Shown here in pieces: positions 14,940-22,934 of a stretch of DNA of 64,000 nt. The DNA is from JAGPUQ01 sp041594335. Its GTDB lineage: Bacteria > Pseudomonadota > Gammaproteobacteria > Pseudomonadales > Porticoccaceae. Below the pieces are notes generated by a model that made no database searches, was not told the origin of the DNA, and was given only the letters and a program-made list of their open reading frames with translations. The first letter of the stretch is position 1, and each line of letters starts with the position of its first letter. The stretch is from positions 31,685 to 95,684 of the forward strand of contig JBFHML010000002.1 in assembly GCA_041594335.1 (NCBI GenBank), given 5' to 3'. The translations under genes were made by a program, and so were the position numbers.

Positions 14940-16427
14940 ATGCCCGACGCGCGCGATCTCGCTTTGGTGCTTGCGGGGGCAGCCCCCCTGGTGGTGATGG
15001 AGAGCTACGATGAGGAGCGGGCTATCGAATTGTTGGCGCGGGTGGCCCGCGAGCAACAGCGCGACCTTTTCCGATGGACCTGCACGGATGGATTACGGCG
15101 CATTGGCTTTGGCCTGCAGGTCGAGCAGCGTCCGGAGCATACCGCGCCAGAGGCCGTCCTCCGTCACATCAAGGAGCGTGCGGGCCCTGGGGTCTACGTA
15201 CTGTGCGACTTTCACCCCTGGTTGGGATCCGACCAACCGAGCGTGGTGCGCTTACTGAAGGATATCGCGCTCCGCCAAGGGACGGCTTCGGTACATCTGG
15301 TGCTGCTCAGCCATCGCCTGGCGCTGCCCATGGAACTTTCGCGTTTGGCCGCACGTTTCGAGACGGCGCTGCCTGATGAGGCCCAAATACTGGGGATCGT
15401 TCGCGACGAGGCGCGGCGTTGGGCCCGCCTCAATCCGCAAACCAAGGTGCGCAGTGACGATGCTACGTTGAGGCGGTTGGTGGCCAATTTGCGTGGGCTT
15501 GGGCACGGCGAGGTGCGTCGTCTGGCCCGCGGCGCCATTGTCGATGACGGCGCTGTGACCGAAAGTGATGTCGAGGAGGTCAATCGCGCCAAATTTCGCT
15601 TGTTGGATGCGGATTCGGTACTCAGCTTTGAATACCGCACCGCGCGTTTCGCCGAAGTGGGCGGTATGACGCAGCTCAAGGCCTGGCTGGAGTTGCGCCG
15701 GGGGGTATTCTTGGGCGAAGGAACCCCTGGGATCGAAGCCCCTAGAGGGGTCCTGCTGTTGGGTGTCCAAGGGGCCGGCAAGAGTCTGGCGGCCAAGGCG
15801 GTTGCTGGTCTCTGGGGGGTTCCTCTGCTGCGCCTGGATATGGGAGCGCTCTACAACAAGTACCACGGTGAGACGGAGCGCAATCTCCGTGAAGCCCTGA
15901 AGCTCGCTGAGGCCATGGCGCCAGCGGTGCTGTGGCTCGATGAGATTGAGAAGGGGCTGAGTACGGCCGCGCAGGATGGCGGTACCTCTCAACGGGTATT
16001 GGGCACACTGCTGACCTGGATGGCCGAGCGCTCCGCGCGAGTCTTCCTGGTCGCCACGGCGAATGACATTGGCCAGCTGCCACCGGAACTGCTGCGCAAG
16101 GGCCGTTTCGACGAGCTATTTTTTGTCGATCTTCCGGATGCCGCGGCACGTGAAGCGATCCTGGCCATCCATTTGCAACGGCGGGGCTTGTCGCCCGAGC
16201 GCTTCGAGCTATCTCAGCTGGCTGCGCTCAGTGCGCAGTACTCTGGGGCCGAGCTGGAGCAGGCCATAGTTTCTGCGCACTATGGAGCGCTGGCGCGGGA
16301 AACGGCGATAGACCAGGTGGCACTCGAGGAAGAGCTCACCCGTATTACGCCGCTGGCGACGTTGATGGCGGAACAGGTGGGCGCCCTGCGCGCCTGGGCG
16401 CAGGAACGCGGCGTACAGCCGGCCTGA
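14940..16427 (+). CDS. Ycf46-like AAA+ ATPase
   Basis: A 495-residue protein with a poorly conserved N-terminal half (about 1-230), which looks like an inactive AAA-like module, and a C-terminal AAA+ domain. The latter has Walker A GVQGAGKS (275-282), the second-region YHGETERNL (308-315), Walker B AVLWLDEIEK (329-338), sensor 1 ATAND and candidate arginine fingers in RKGRFDE (386-392). This matches the Ycf46 group, in cyanobacteria linked to control of photosynthesis and carbon uptake; in proteobacteria its role is unknown. The start ATG 14940 is 109 bases from divergent coq7. It converges on purD with six bases between. Confidence 0.82.
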   Translation: MPDARDLALVLAGAAPLVVMESYDEERAIELLARVAREQQRDLFRWTCTDGLRRIGFGLQVEQRPEHTAPEAVLRHIKERAGPGVYVLCDFHPWLGSDQPSVVRLLKDIALRQGTASVHLVLLSHRLALPMELSRLAARFETALPDEAQILGIVRDEARRWARLNPQTKVRSDDATLRRLVANLRGLGHGEVRRLARGAIVDDGAVTESDVEEVNRAKFRLLDADSVLSFEYRTARFAEVGGMTQLKAWLELRRGVFLGEGTPGIEAPRGVLLLGVQGAGKSLAAKAVAGLWGVPLLRLDMGALYNKYHGETERNLREALKLAEAMAPAVLWLDEIEKGLSTAAQDGGTSQRVLGTLLTWMAERSARVFLVATANDIGQLPPELLRKGRFDELFFVDLPDAAAREAILAIHLQRRGLSPERFELSQLAALSAQYSGAELEQAIVSAHYGALARETAIDQVALEEELTRITPLATLMAEQVGALRAWAQERGVQPA

Positions 16428-16433
16428 AGAAGC

Positions 16434-17714
16434 TCAGCCCCTCTCTAGGGCGCGGTGGCCGATATCGCGGCGATAGAAAGCCCCGGACCAGCGGATGTCT
16501 GCTGCGCCTTCGTAGGCCCGCGCCGCCGCTGCGGTGAGTGTCTCGCCCAAGGCGGTAACGCATAGCACTCGGCCACCGCTGGTTACCACGGCGCCGTCGC
16601 GTAACTGAGTTCCGGCGTGAAACACCTTGAGCGAGGGATCGGCATGCTGTGGGAGACCCTGGATGACGTCACCACAGGGGTAGTCTCCGGGATAGCCCGC
16701 TGCAGCCATGACCACGCCCAGTGCGGGGCGCTCGTCCCAGTCGGGGCTCACTGTGTCGAGTCGGCCGGTAAGCGCGGCCTCGATCAGGTCGATCAGGTCT
16801 GAGCGCAGGCGCAACATAATCGGCTGGGTCTCCGGATCGCCGAAGCGGCAGTTGTATTCGATGACGCGGGGGGCGCCGTCGGCGGTGACCATTAGACCGG
16901 CGTACAGGAAACCGCGGTAGCGGTGGCCCTCCGCGGCCATGCCGCGTACGGTGGGCAAGATGATGTCATCCATGACGCGGTCGTGGACCGCCGCGGTCAC
17001 TACTGGCGCCGGTGAATAGGCGCCCATGCCTCCGGTGTTGGGCCCACTATCGCCCTCTCCCACCCGCTTGTGATCTTGGCTGGAGGCCATCGCCAGGACT
17101 TGGTCTCCATCCACCATGACGATGAAGCTCGCCTCCTCGCCGACCAGACATTCCTCGATCACCACCCGATGGCCGGCGCTACCGAAAGCGTTACCGGCCA
17201 ACATGTCCCGTACAGCCGCCTCGGCCTCGGCTTCGGTGGTGGCGACGATCACGCCCTTGCCGGCGGCTAGACCATCGGCCTTCACCACGATGGGCGCGCC
17301 CTGTTCGCGCACATAGGCCAAGGCCGGCTCCACGGCGGTAAAAGCCGCATAGGCAGCAGTGGGGATACGGTGACGGGCCATGAACTCCTTGGCGAAATGC
17401 TTGGATCCTTCGAGTTGTGCGGCGGCTTGAGTGGGGCCGAATACCGGCAGGCCGCGCGCTTCAAACAAGTCCACTAGGCCAGAAACCAAGGGCGCCTCCG
17501 GACCGACCAGCGTAAAGGCGATGTCTCGGTTGGCGGCAAACTCGGCTAGCTCCTCCAGCGCGGTGGCGGCGATGGCGACATTCTCGACCTTGGGCTCTAG
17601 GGCCGTGCCGGCATTGCCCGGGGCCACGTAAATCTTTGCTGCCCGAGGGCTCTGCGCCAGCTTCCAGGCCAGCGCGTGTTCGCGCCCGCCGCCGCCGATG
17701 ACCAAGATATTCAA
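16434..17714 (-). CDS. purD: Phosphoribosylamine--glycine ligase
   Basis: PurD makes GAR from phosphoribosylamine, glycine and ATP. The ATP-grasp protein begins LNILVIGGGGREHALAW and has PTAAYAAFTAV, VVKADGLAAGKGV, NTGGMGAYSPAPV, YNCRFGDPETQ. No ATG is suitably placed. A TTG at 17714, seven bases after GGAGG, gives 426 residues, the family length; the open frame extends 27 codons upstream without similarity. It is separated from purH by a flavoenzyme gene and a small membrane-protein gene, unlike the purH-purD pair of enteric bacteria. Confidence 0.95.
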   Translation of the reverse strand: MNILVIGGGGREHALAWKLAQSPRAAKIYVAPGNAGTALEPKVENVAIAATALEELAEFAANRDIAFTLVGPEAPLVSGLVDLFEARGLPVFGPTQAAAQLEGSKHFAKEFMARHRIPTAAYAAFTAVEPALAYVREQGAPIVVKADGLAAGKGVIVATTEAEAEAAVRDMLAGNAFGSAGHRVVIEECLVGEEASFIVMVDGDQVLAMASSQDHKRVGEGDSGPNTGGMGAYSPAPVVTAAVHDRVMDDIILPTVRGMAAEGHRYRGFLYAGLMVTADGAPRVIEYNCRFGDPETQPIMLRLRSDLIDLIEAALTGRLDTVSPDWDERPALGVVMAAAGYPGDYPCGDVIQGLPQHADPSLKVFHAGTQLRDGAVVTSGGRVLCVTALGETLTAAAARAYEGAADIRWSGAFYRRDIGHRALERG

Positions 17715-17730
17715 GGTGGAGCCTCCGTCC

Positions 17731-18852
17731 TCAGACCAGGGTTTCGAGATCGCGTTTGTCGTAGGCGCGCAGCTCTCGCTCGCGGCCAGCGGCAATCAGC
17801 TTCGGCCAATCCGGGTTGGGAATCAGCGCCCGGCCCACGGCGACCAGATCGCATTCCTCCCGTGCTAAGAGCTCCCCAAGATTGCGCAGTGACGCCGGTT
17901 CGGCATGGGTGCCGATGTTGCGCCGTTCCTCGTCGATGAAGTCTTGTTCCAGGGTAATGCTGCCGACCAGGATACAGGGCTTGCCGCTGAGCTTGCGGGT
18001 CCAGCCGGCGAGCGTCAGTTCTGAGTCGGCGAATTCCGGTTCCCAGAATCGCCGGGTGCTGCAATGGAACAGATCGACCCCGGCATCCACCAGGGGCCCT
18101 AGAAACTGCTCCAGCTCCGCCGGATCATTGGCCAGCCGCGCGCGGTAATCCTGCAACTTCCATTGCGAGAAGCGCAGAATGATGGGGAAGTCGGCGCCCA
18201 CTCGGGCGCGAATCGCGGAGATGATTTCTGCGGCAAACCGGGTGCGTTTTGCGATGGAACCACCGTAACTGTCTTCGCGGCGGTTGGTGCCTTCCCAGAA
18301 AAACTGGTCTACCAGGTAGCCGTGCGCGCCATGCACCTCGACGGCGTCGAAACCCAGTGCCTGCGCTTCGGCGGCGGCCTGGGCGAAGGCGGCGACGAGG
18401 GAGTCAATATCTTCCTGCGTCATGGCATGACCGTGCTCGCGGCCAGGCATCAGCAGCCCGGAGGGCGTAAAGGCGGGCACTTCCGGATAGGGATCTACTG
18501 GCCCATTGGCGGCGATACCGCGCATGGCACCGGTGTGCCAGAGTTGGGGCGCTATCAGCCCGCCTGCCGCGTGCACGGCCTCGACCACCCGGCGCCAGCC
18601 GGCGAGTGCGGCGTCGCCGTAAAAAAACGGCACGTTTTCGTAGGCGCTGGCGGCCGGATGACCGATACAGGTGCCCTCGGTGATGATGAGTCCAGTGCCG
18701 CCCTCGGCCCGGCGTCGGTAGTAGGCGGCGACAGCCTCGCCCGGAACGTTGCCGGGCGAAAAATTGCGCGTCATCGGCGCCATTACCACCCGGTTGGGTA
18801 GCCGCAGCGCATTGCATTGAAAGGGCTCGAACAGGGCGCTGATAGGCGACAT
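17731..18852 (-). CDS. NADH:flavin oxidoreductase, Old Yellow Enzyme family
   Basis: A 373-residue FMN-dependent TIM barrel that reduces activated C=C bonds (for example N-ethylmaleimide or enones) with NAD(P)H. Seen are LFEPFQCNALRLPNRVVMAPMTR, APQLWHTG (His ligand region), FDAVEVHGAHGYLVDQFF with the substrate-binding His/His pair, NRREDSYGGS and a closing VAVGRALIPNPDW. ATG 18852 is preceded by AAGGAG at proper distance; the frame is open 22 codons further, overlapping the small upstream gene. It stands inside the purH-purD unit, 16 bases before purD. Confidence 0.9.
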   Translation of the reverse strand: MSPISALFEPFQCNALRLPNRVVMAPMTRNFSPGNVPGEAVAAYYRRRAEGGTGLIITEGTCIGHPAASAYENVPFFYGDAALAGWRRVVEAVHAAGGLIAPQLWHTGAMRGIAANGPVDPYPEVPAFTPSGLLMPGREHGHAMTQEDIDSLVAAFAQAAAEAQALGFDAVEVHGAHGYLVDQFFWEGTNRREDSYGGSIAKRTRFAAEIISAIRARVGADFPIILRFSQWKLQDYRARLANDPAELEQFLGPLVDAGVDLFHCSTRRFWEPEFADSELTLAGWTRKLSGKPCILVGSITLEQDFIDEERRNIGTHAEPASLRNLGELLAREECDLVAVGRALIPNPDWPKLIAAGRERELRAYDKRDLETLV

Positions 18853-18883
18853 CCAGGACTCCTTCGACAATGGAAGTTGGGAT

Positions 18884-19108
18884 TCAGTGTTGGGGGATCC
18901 CGGCCGCGCCCTCTTCACGGCAACCTTTCAGTCGCCGTTCCAGTTGCCGGATCCGGGTTTCGCGATTCTGTAGTTCCCAGGTGAGATCGACGGTCTGCTG
19001 GAATAATCGCTGCTGCTCGCGGTGCTGAACCATCACGAAGAAGATCACAGCCGCCGCAATTAGGGCTATCACCAGTACCGCGTCGAGGTGAATAGAAAAT
19101 TTCTTCAT
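18884..19108 (-). CDS. Small membrane protein with coiled coil, unknown function
   Basis: A 74-residue protein with an N-terminal membrane segment (about residues 10-28, AVLVIALIAAAVIFFVMVQ) followed by a heptad-like, charged helix rich in Arg, Glu and Gln (residues 30-62, QQTVDLTWELQNRETRIRQL). The arrangement is that of a bitopic inner-membrane protein with a cytoplasmic or periplasmic coiled coil. It lies 15 bases after purH and before the Old Yellow Enzyme gene, same strand, so is likely co-transcribed. I do not recognise a family. Confidence 0.6.
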   Translation of the reverse strand: MKKFSIHLDAVLVIALIAAAVIFFVMVQHREQQRLFQQTVDLTWELQNRETRIRQLERRLKGCREEGAAGIPQH

Positions 19109-19123
19109 GCCGCGGCCGGCGAC

Positions 19124-20698
19124 TCAATGGCGAAAATGACGCATGCCGGTAAACACCATGGCGATATCGTGTTCGTCGGCGGCGGCGATCACTTCGTCGT
19201 CACGAATCGAGCCGCCCGGTTGGATGACGGCGGCAATTCCGGCGGCGGCGGCATTGTCGATACCGTCGCGAAACGGAAAGAAGGCGTCGGACGCCATCAC
19301 CGCACCGGCTACGGCAAGACCGGCTTGCTCGGCCTTGATGATGGCGATACGCGCCGAGTTGACGCGGCTCATCTGGCCGGCGCCGACGCCGATGGTGCGA
19401 CCTTCCCGCGCATAGACAATGGCGTTCGATTTGACGAATTTGGCGACTCGCCAGGCGAACAGCAGGTCGGCGAGCTGTTGCGTATCGGGCTGGCGGCGGG
19501 ACACCACCTGTAGATCGGCCGCGGAGATCCAACCGCAATCGCGGTCCTGGATCAACAGCCCGCCGTTGACGCGCTTGCAGTCCCAGCCCTCGGCAGCCGA
19601 ACCCTGCCAGGCGCCGGAGGCTAGCAATCGGACATTCTGCTTGGCAGTTGCTGCGTCGATTGCCGCAGCGCTGAAGCTCGGGGCGATGATCACTTCGACA
19701 AATTGACGGTCGAGAATGGTGCGCAGGGTCACTTCGTCCAGTTCCCGATTGAAGGCGATGATCCCGCCAAAGGCCGACTCCGGGTCGGTGGTGAAGGCGT
19801 TGTCGTAGGCATGTGGTAGGGAGGAGCCGACCGCTACCCCGCAGGGGTTGGCATGTTTGACGATGACGCAGGCGGGTTCTTCGAATTGGCGTACGCATTC
19901 GAGTGCGGCGTCGCCGTCGGCAATGTTGTTGTAGGACAGTTCCCGGCCCTGCAACTGTGTGGCGGCGGCGATGCTACCGGCCGCTGGGTGCGCGTCTCGG
20001 TAAAACGCTGCGCTTTGGTGGGGGTTTTCACCATAGCGCAGTTCTTGGACCTTGTGGAACTGCCGGTTCCAGGTAGTTGGGAAAGTGCTGGGCCGTTCGC
20101 CTTGGTTGGCGCCGAGGTAGTTCGCGATGGCGCCGTCATAAGCCGCGGTGTGTGCGAAGGCTTTGACCGCCAGTGAGAAGCGGGTGGCTTGGCTGAGGGT
20201 GCCCTGCCCATTGCGCAATTCCTCTACGAGTGGCCGATAGTCGTTGCTATCCACCACCACGGCTACGTCGCGGTGATTTTTCGCCGCTGCACGCAGCAGC
20301 GTGGGACCGCCGATATCGATGTTCTCGATCGCGGTCGGCAGATCACAATCGGGGGCAGCGACCGTCGCCTCGAAGGGATAGAGGTTAACCACCACCAGGT
20401 CGATTTTGCCGATGTCATGTGCATCCATTACCGCGTCGTCCTGTCCGCGACGACCGAGAATGCCGCCATGAATGCGTGGATGAAGGGTCTTGACGCGACC
20501 GCCCATCATTTCCGGAAAACCGGTGTAATCCGATACCTCGACGACGGGGATACCCTGCTCGGCGAGCAGTTTGTGGGTGCCTCCCGTGGAGAGCAGTTCG
20601 ACACCTTGGGCGGCCAGGGCCTGGGCGAGTTCCAGGATGCCGGCTTTATCGGAGACGCTGAGCAGAGCTCGGGTGATAGTGACTTGGCGATCGGTCAT
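19124..20698 (-). CDS. purH: Bifunctional AICAR transformylase / IMP cyclohydrolase
   Basis: PurH carries out the last two steps of IMP synthesis. The 524-residue protein has the N-terminal MGS-like IMP cyclohydrolase (ALLSVSDKAGI, STGGTHKLL, GGRVKTLHPRIHGG) and the C-terminal transformylase (LRYGENPHQSAAFY, VIVKHANPCG with the catalytic Lys-His, and DAFFPFRDGIDNAA). Length is the family norm. GGAGAAACC directly precedes ATG 20698. It lies 24 bases downstream of fis on the same strand; fis next to purH is known in other gammaproteobacteria such as Pseudomonas. Confidence 0.98.
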   Translation of the reverse strand: MTDRQVTITRALLSVSDKAGILELAQALAAQGVELLSTGGTHKLLAEQGIPVVEVSDYTGFPEMMGGRVKTLHPRIHGGILGRRGQDDAVMDAHDIGKIDLVVVNLYPFEATVAAPDCDLPTAIENIDIGGPTLLRAAAKNHRDVAVVVDSNDYRPLVEELRNGQGTLSQATRFSLAVKAFAHTAAYDGAIANYLGANQGERPSTFPTTWNRQFHKVQELRYGENPHQSAAFYRDAHPAAGSIAAATQLQGRELSYNNIADGDAALECVRQFEEPACVIVKHANPCGVAVGSSLPHAYDNAFTTDPESAFGGIIAFNRELDEVTLRTILDRQFVEVIIAPSFSAAAIDAATAKQNVRLLASGAWQGSAAEGWDCKRVNGGLLIQDRDCGWISAADLQVVSRRQPDTQQLADLLFAWRVAKFVKSNAIVYAREGRTIGVGAGQMSRVNSARIAIIKAEQAGLAVAGAVMASDAFFPFRDGIDNAAAAGIAAVIQPGGSIRDDEVIAAADEHDIAMVFTGMRHFRH

Positions 20699-20722
20699 GG
20701 TTTCTCCGCGAGGGGCGAGCGG

Positions 20723-21034
20723 TTACAGCAGGTCGTGTTGCTTGAGCTTCTTGCGCAGCGTGCCGCGGTTGATTCCGAGCAATTCCGCGGCGCGGCACTG
20801 GTTGCCGTTGGTGTGCGCGAGCACGGTGCGCAGCAAGGGCGCTTCGACTTCGCGCATCACCAATTCGTACAACGCGGCCGGGCGGTGGCCGTCGAGCAGA
20901 TCGAAATAGCGCGACAGGGCGAGCTCCACGCATTCGGCCAGTGAGGCTCCCCGGCCCGGGTCGCCGGTCCCGGTGTCCGGGTCGGCGCGTGGGTCGACGG
21001 CAAGTGCTGACTGGGGGTGGCGATCGTCGGCCAA
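20723..21034 (-). CDS. fis: DNA-binding protein Fis
   Basis: Fis is a small nucleoid protein that bends DNA and stimulates rRNA promoters. The C-terminal HTH is clear: LLRTVLAHTNGNQCRAAELLGINRGTLRKKLKQHDLL. The core LAECVELALSRYFDLLDG matches the Fis dimer helices. Start choice: TTG 21034, preceded by AGGGAG at normal distance, gives 103 residues, near the 98 of E. coli. An ATG at 21061 (112 residues) has no Shine-Dalgarno. The residues before LAECVEL (DPDTGTGDPGRG) are an unusual acidic/Gly extension. dusB, which often precedes fis, is missing. Confidence 0.92.
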   Translation of the reverse strand: MADDRHPQSALAVDPRADPDTGTGDPGRGASLAECVELALSRYFDLLDGHRPAALYELVMREVEAPLLRTVLAHTNGNQCRAAELLGINRGTLRKKLKQHDLL

Positions 21035-21143
21035 GTGGGGCTCCCTAGTCGGGCGGGGCATAGCGCGAGGCGACGCATGATAGCCCGCCGCACGGACGCG
21101 CGGAAGCCCGCGGTTCGATTTGCTGCGACCCTGCCGGCCCATG

Positions 21144-21983
21144 TCACCTCTCTGGTGTGATGTGGTAGGACACCGCATCAGGCCCGGGATCAAGCACCTC
21201 CAAGACGAGATGTAACGACTGCCCTGCCGCCAATCGTTCGGATCGGGGAATCTCCAGATACTGGTCCGGTTGCAAGGTGCGCCCCGCCACCACCCTCCCC
21301 TCCAGATTCGCAAATTCAATACGGATGGCCGGTGGCGGCAGCGCTTCAGGGCCGGCATTGGTGAGCATCGCATCCAGGCGCAGACCCCGCGGCGCTACCG
21401 GGCGTACGGCCACGCCATCAATGCGAAACGGCAGTGCGGCGCGCTCCGGCGCCAGGCGGCAGGGCGCCAGTGCACACAGCTTTTGGTAGAGCGGCCGCAG
21501 CGGTGCGTGCTCCGCCCAAAGGTCGGCGTGGAAATAGAGTGCCTGCAGCGCCAATACCAGGCCGCCGCTGAGCGCAACCAGGCGACTCCCGTGGCGGCGG
21601 CTGGCGGGCCGGGGCGGTGACCAGGGCGGTTCCGGCGTTTGGGATGCTGCAGGGGGTGATGTGACGGACGACTCTGTGCCGCTGGCATCGACCTCGACTT
21701 CCCCCCGAGATTGAGGGGGGAAGCTGGGTTCCGGTGGCGAATGGAGCCAGGCTTCAAGCTGTTCATCGTCAAGATCCACATCGATCTGCCCGGCCTCGTC
21801 ATCGCGCAGCCACGGGGGAGGGTCTGCGGGAGACCGTGGTGACAGGGGTGCTGGATGGGCGTGGGCGTTAAAGGCGGTGAGGCAAAACCCACAGCGCACC
21901 ATGCCTTCGGCAGCCCGCAACTGTGGCGGGGTCACCCGAAAGCTGATCTGGCACTGCGGACAGCGTGCGCCTTGGTCGGTCAT
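21144..21983 (-). CDS. Zinc-ribbon membrane protein with DUF3426 domain
   Basis: A 279-residue protein with an N-terminal MJ0042-type zinc finger: CPQC (8-11) and CGFC, 20 residues later. Next comes a low-complexity Pro/Ser-rich linker, one membrane segment (about residues 136-154, LVALSGGLVLALQALYFHA), and a C-terminal DUF3426 domain with VAPRGLRLDAMLTNAG and PDQYLEIPRSERL. Members of this group regularly sit between prmA and fis in gammaproteobacteria, as here. Function is unknown; the topology suggests a cytoplasmic zinc ribbon linked to a periplasmic domain. Confidence 0.85.
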   Translation of the reverse strand: MTDQGARCPQCQISFRVTPPQLRAAEGMVRCGFCLTAFNAHAHPAPLSPRSPADPPPWLRDDEAGQIDVDLDDEQLEAWLHSPPEPSFPPQSRGEVEVDASGTESSVTSPPAASQTPEPPWSPPRPASRRHGSRLVALSGGLVLALQALYFHADLWAEHAPLRPLYQKLCALAPCRLAPERAALPFRIDGVAVRPVAPRGLRLDAMLTNAGPEALPPPAIRIEFANLEGRVVAGRTLQPDQYLEIPRSERLAAGQSLHLVLEVLDPGPDAVSYHITPER

Positions 21984-22037
21984 GCCGGGCTCCCCGCGCT
22001 TCCCGCCGATTGTAGCGCCGTGTGTGTTGCTGCCAAT

Positions 22038-22934
22038 TCAGGAGTGACGCCTACCGCTCAGCCGCGCCCAGCCGTCGCGCTGTATGGCCGGTTCCAGCGC
22101 GAACCAGGGCAGGAAGGCTGCCGCCACGGCATCGCACTGTTCAACCAAAATGCCGGACAGGCACAGGCGGGCGCCCGGTGCAGCCTTCGCGGCCAGTTCC
22201 GGCGCCAATGCGATCAGCGGGTTGGCCAAAATATTGGCAAGGATGACGTCCTGATCGGCTTTCGCAGGGACGGTCTCCGGCGCATGAATCGCGAGCCTCG
22301 CAGCGCTGATACCATTGTGCGCGGCATTGCTTCGGGTTGCGGCCAACGCCTGGTTATCGATATCGACTGCGGTCGCGTGATCGGCTCCGAGCAGACAGGC
22401 GGCGATGGCGAGGATGCCAGAGCCGCAGCCGTAATCGAGCACGCGCGTCCCCCCAAGCTCCTGGACGGCAAGCCATTCCAGGCACAGCGCGGTCGTGGCG
22501 TGATCGCCGGTGCCAAAGGCGAGCCCGGGGTCGAGACGGAGATTGATCGCAGATGGATCGGGGGGTGGGCACCAGCTGGGGCAGATCCACAATGGGCCGC
22601 CGCAGTGGCGCGGTTGGAAATGGGCCTGCCAAAGCTCTGCCCAGGGCCGTTCGCCCAGCTCACTCCAGCGCCCGGTGGACACTTCGGGCCAGTCGGCGGC
22701 CAGCGCCAAGCTCACGGCATCCGGATTCGTTGCGGCGGTGAACAGGCCGGTCACGCAGACTCGTTCCCACAGGGGGGTTTCGCCCGGTAGTGGCTCGAGG
22801 ATGGGTTGGTTTCCGGCGTCAGTGAAAGTTACCGCCTGGGCGCCGACCGCGAGCAGCGCCTCGGCCCAAGATTCACAGCTCTCGGCATTGGCAAGCAGGT
22901 GCAGTTCCCGCCATTCAGTGGCCGCGGCGCTCAC
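22038..22934 (-). CDS. prmA: Ribosomal protein L11 methyltransferase
   Basis: PrmA trimethylates ribosomal protein L11 using SAM. The 298-residue protein has the N-terminal recognition domain (LANAESCESWAEALLAVGAQAVTF) and a C-terminal class I methyltransferase: DPGLAFGTGDHATTALCLEWL, VLDYGCGSGILAIAACLLGA, VDIDNQAL and ILANILANPLIALAPEL. Its ATG overlaps the accC stop by four bases (ATGA), so translation is probably coupled. Confidence 0.97.
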   Translation of the reverse strand: MSAAATEWRELHLLANAESCESWAEALLAVGAQAVTFTDAGNQPILEPLPGETPLWERVCVTGLFTAATNPDAVSLALAADWPEVSTGRWSELGERPWAELWQAHFQPRHCGGPLWICPSWCPPPDPSAINLRLDPGLAFGTGDHATTALCLEWLAVQELGGTRVLDYGCGSGILAIAACLLGADHATAVDIDNQALAATRSNAAHNGISAARLAIHAPETVPAKADQDVILANILANPLIALAPELAAKAAPGARLCLSGILVEQCDAVAAAFLPWFALEPAIQRDGWARLSGRRHS

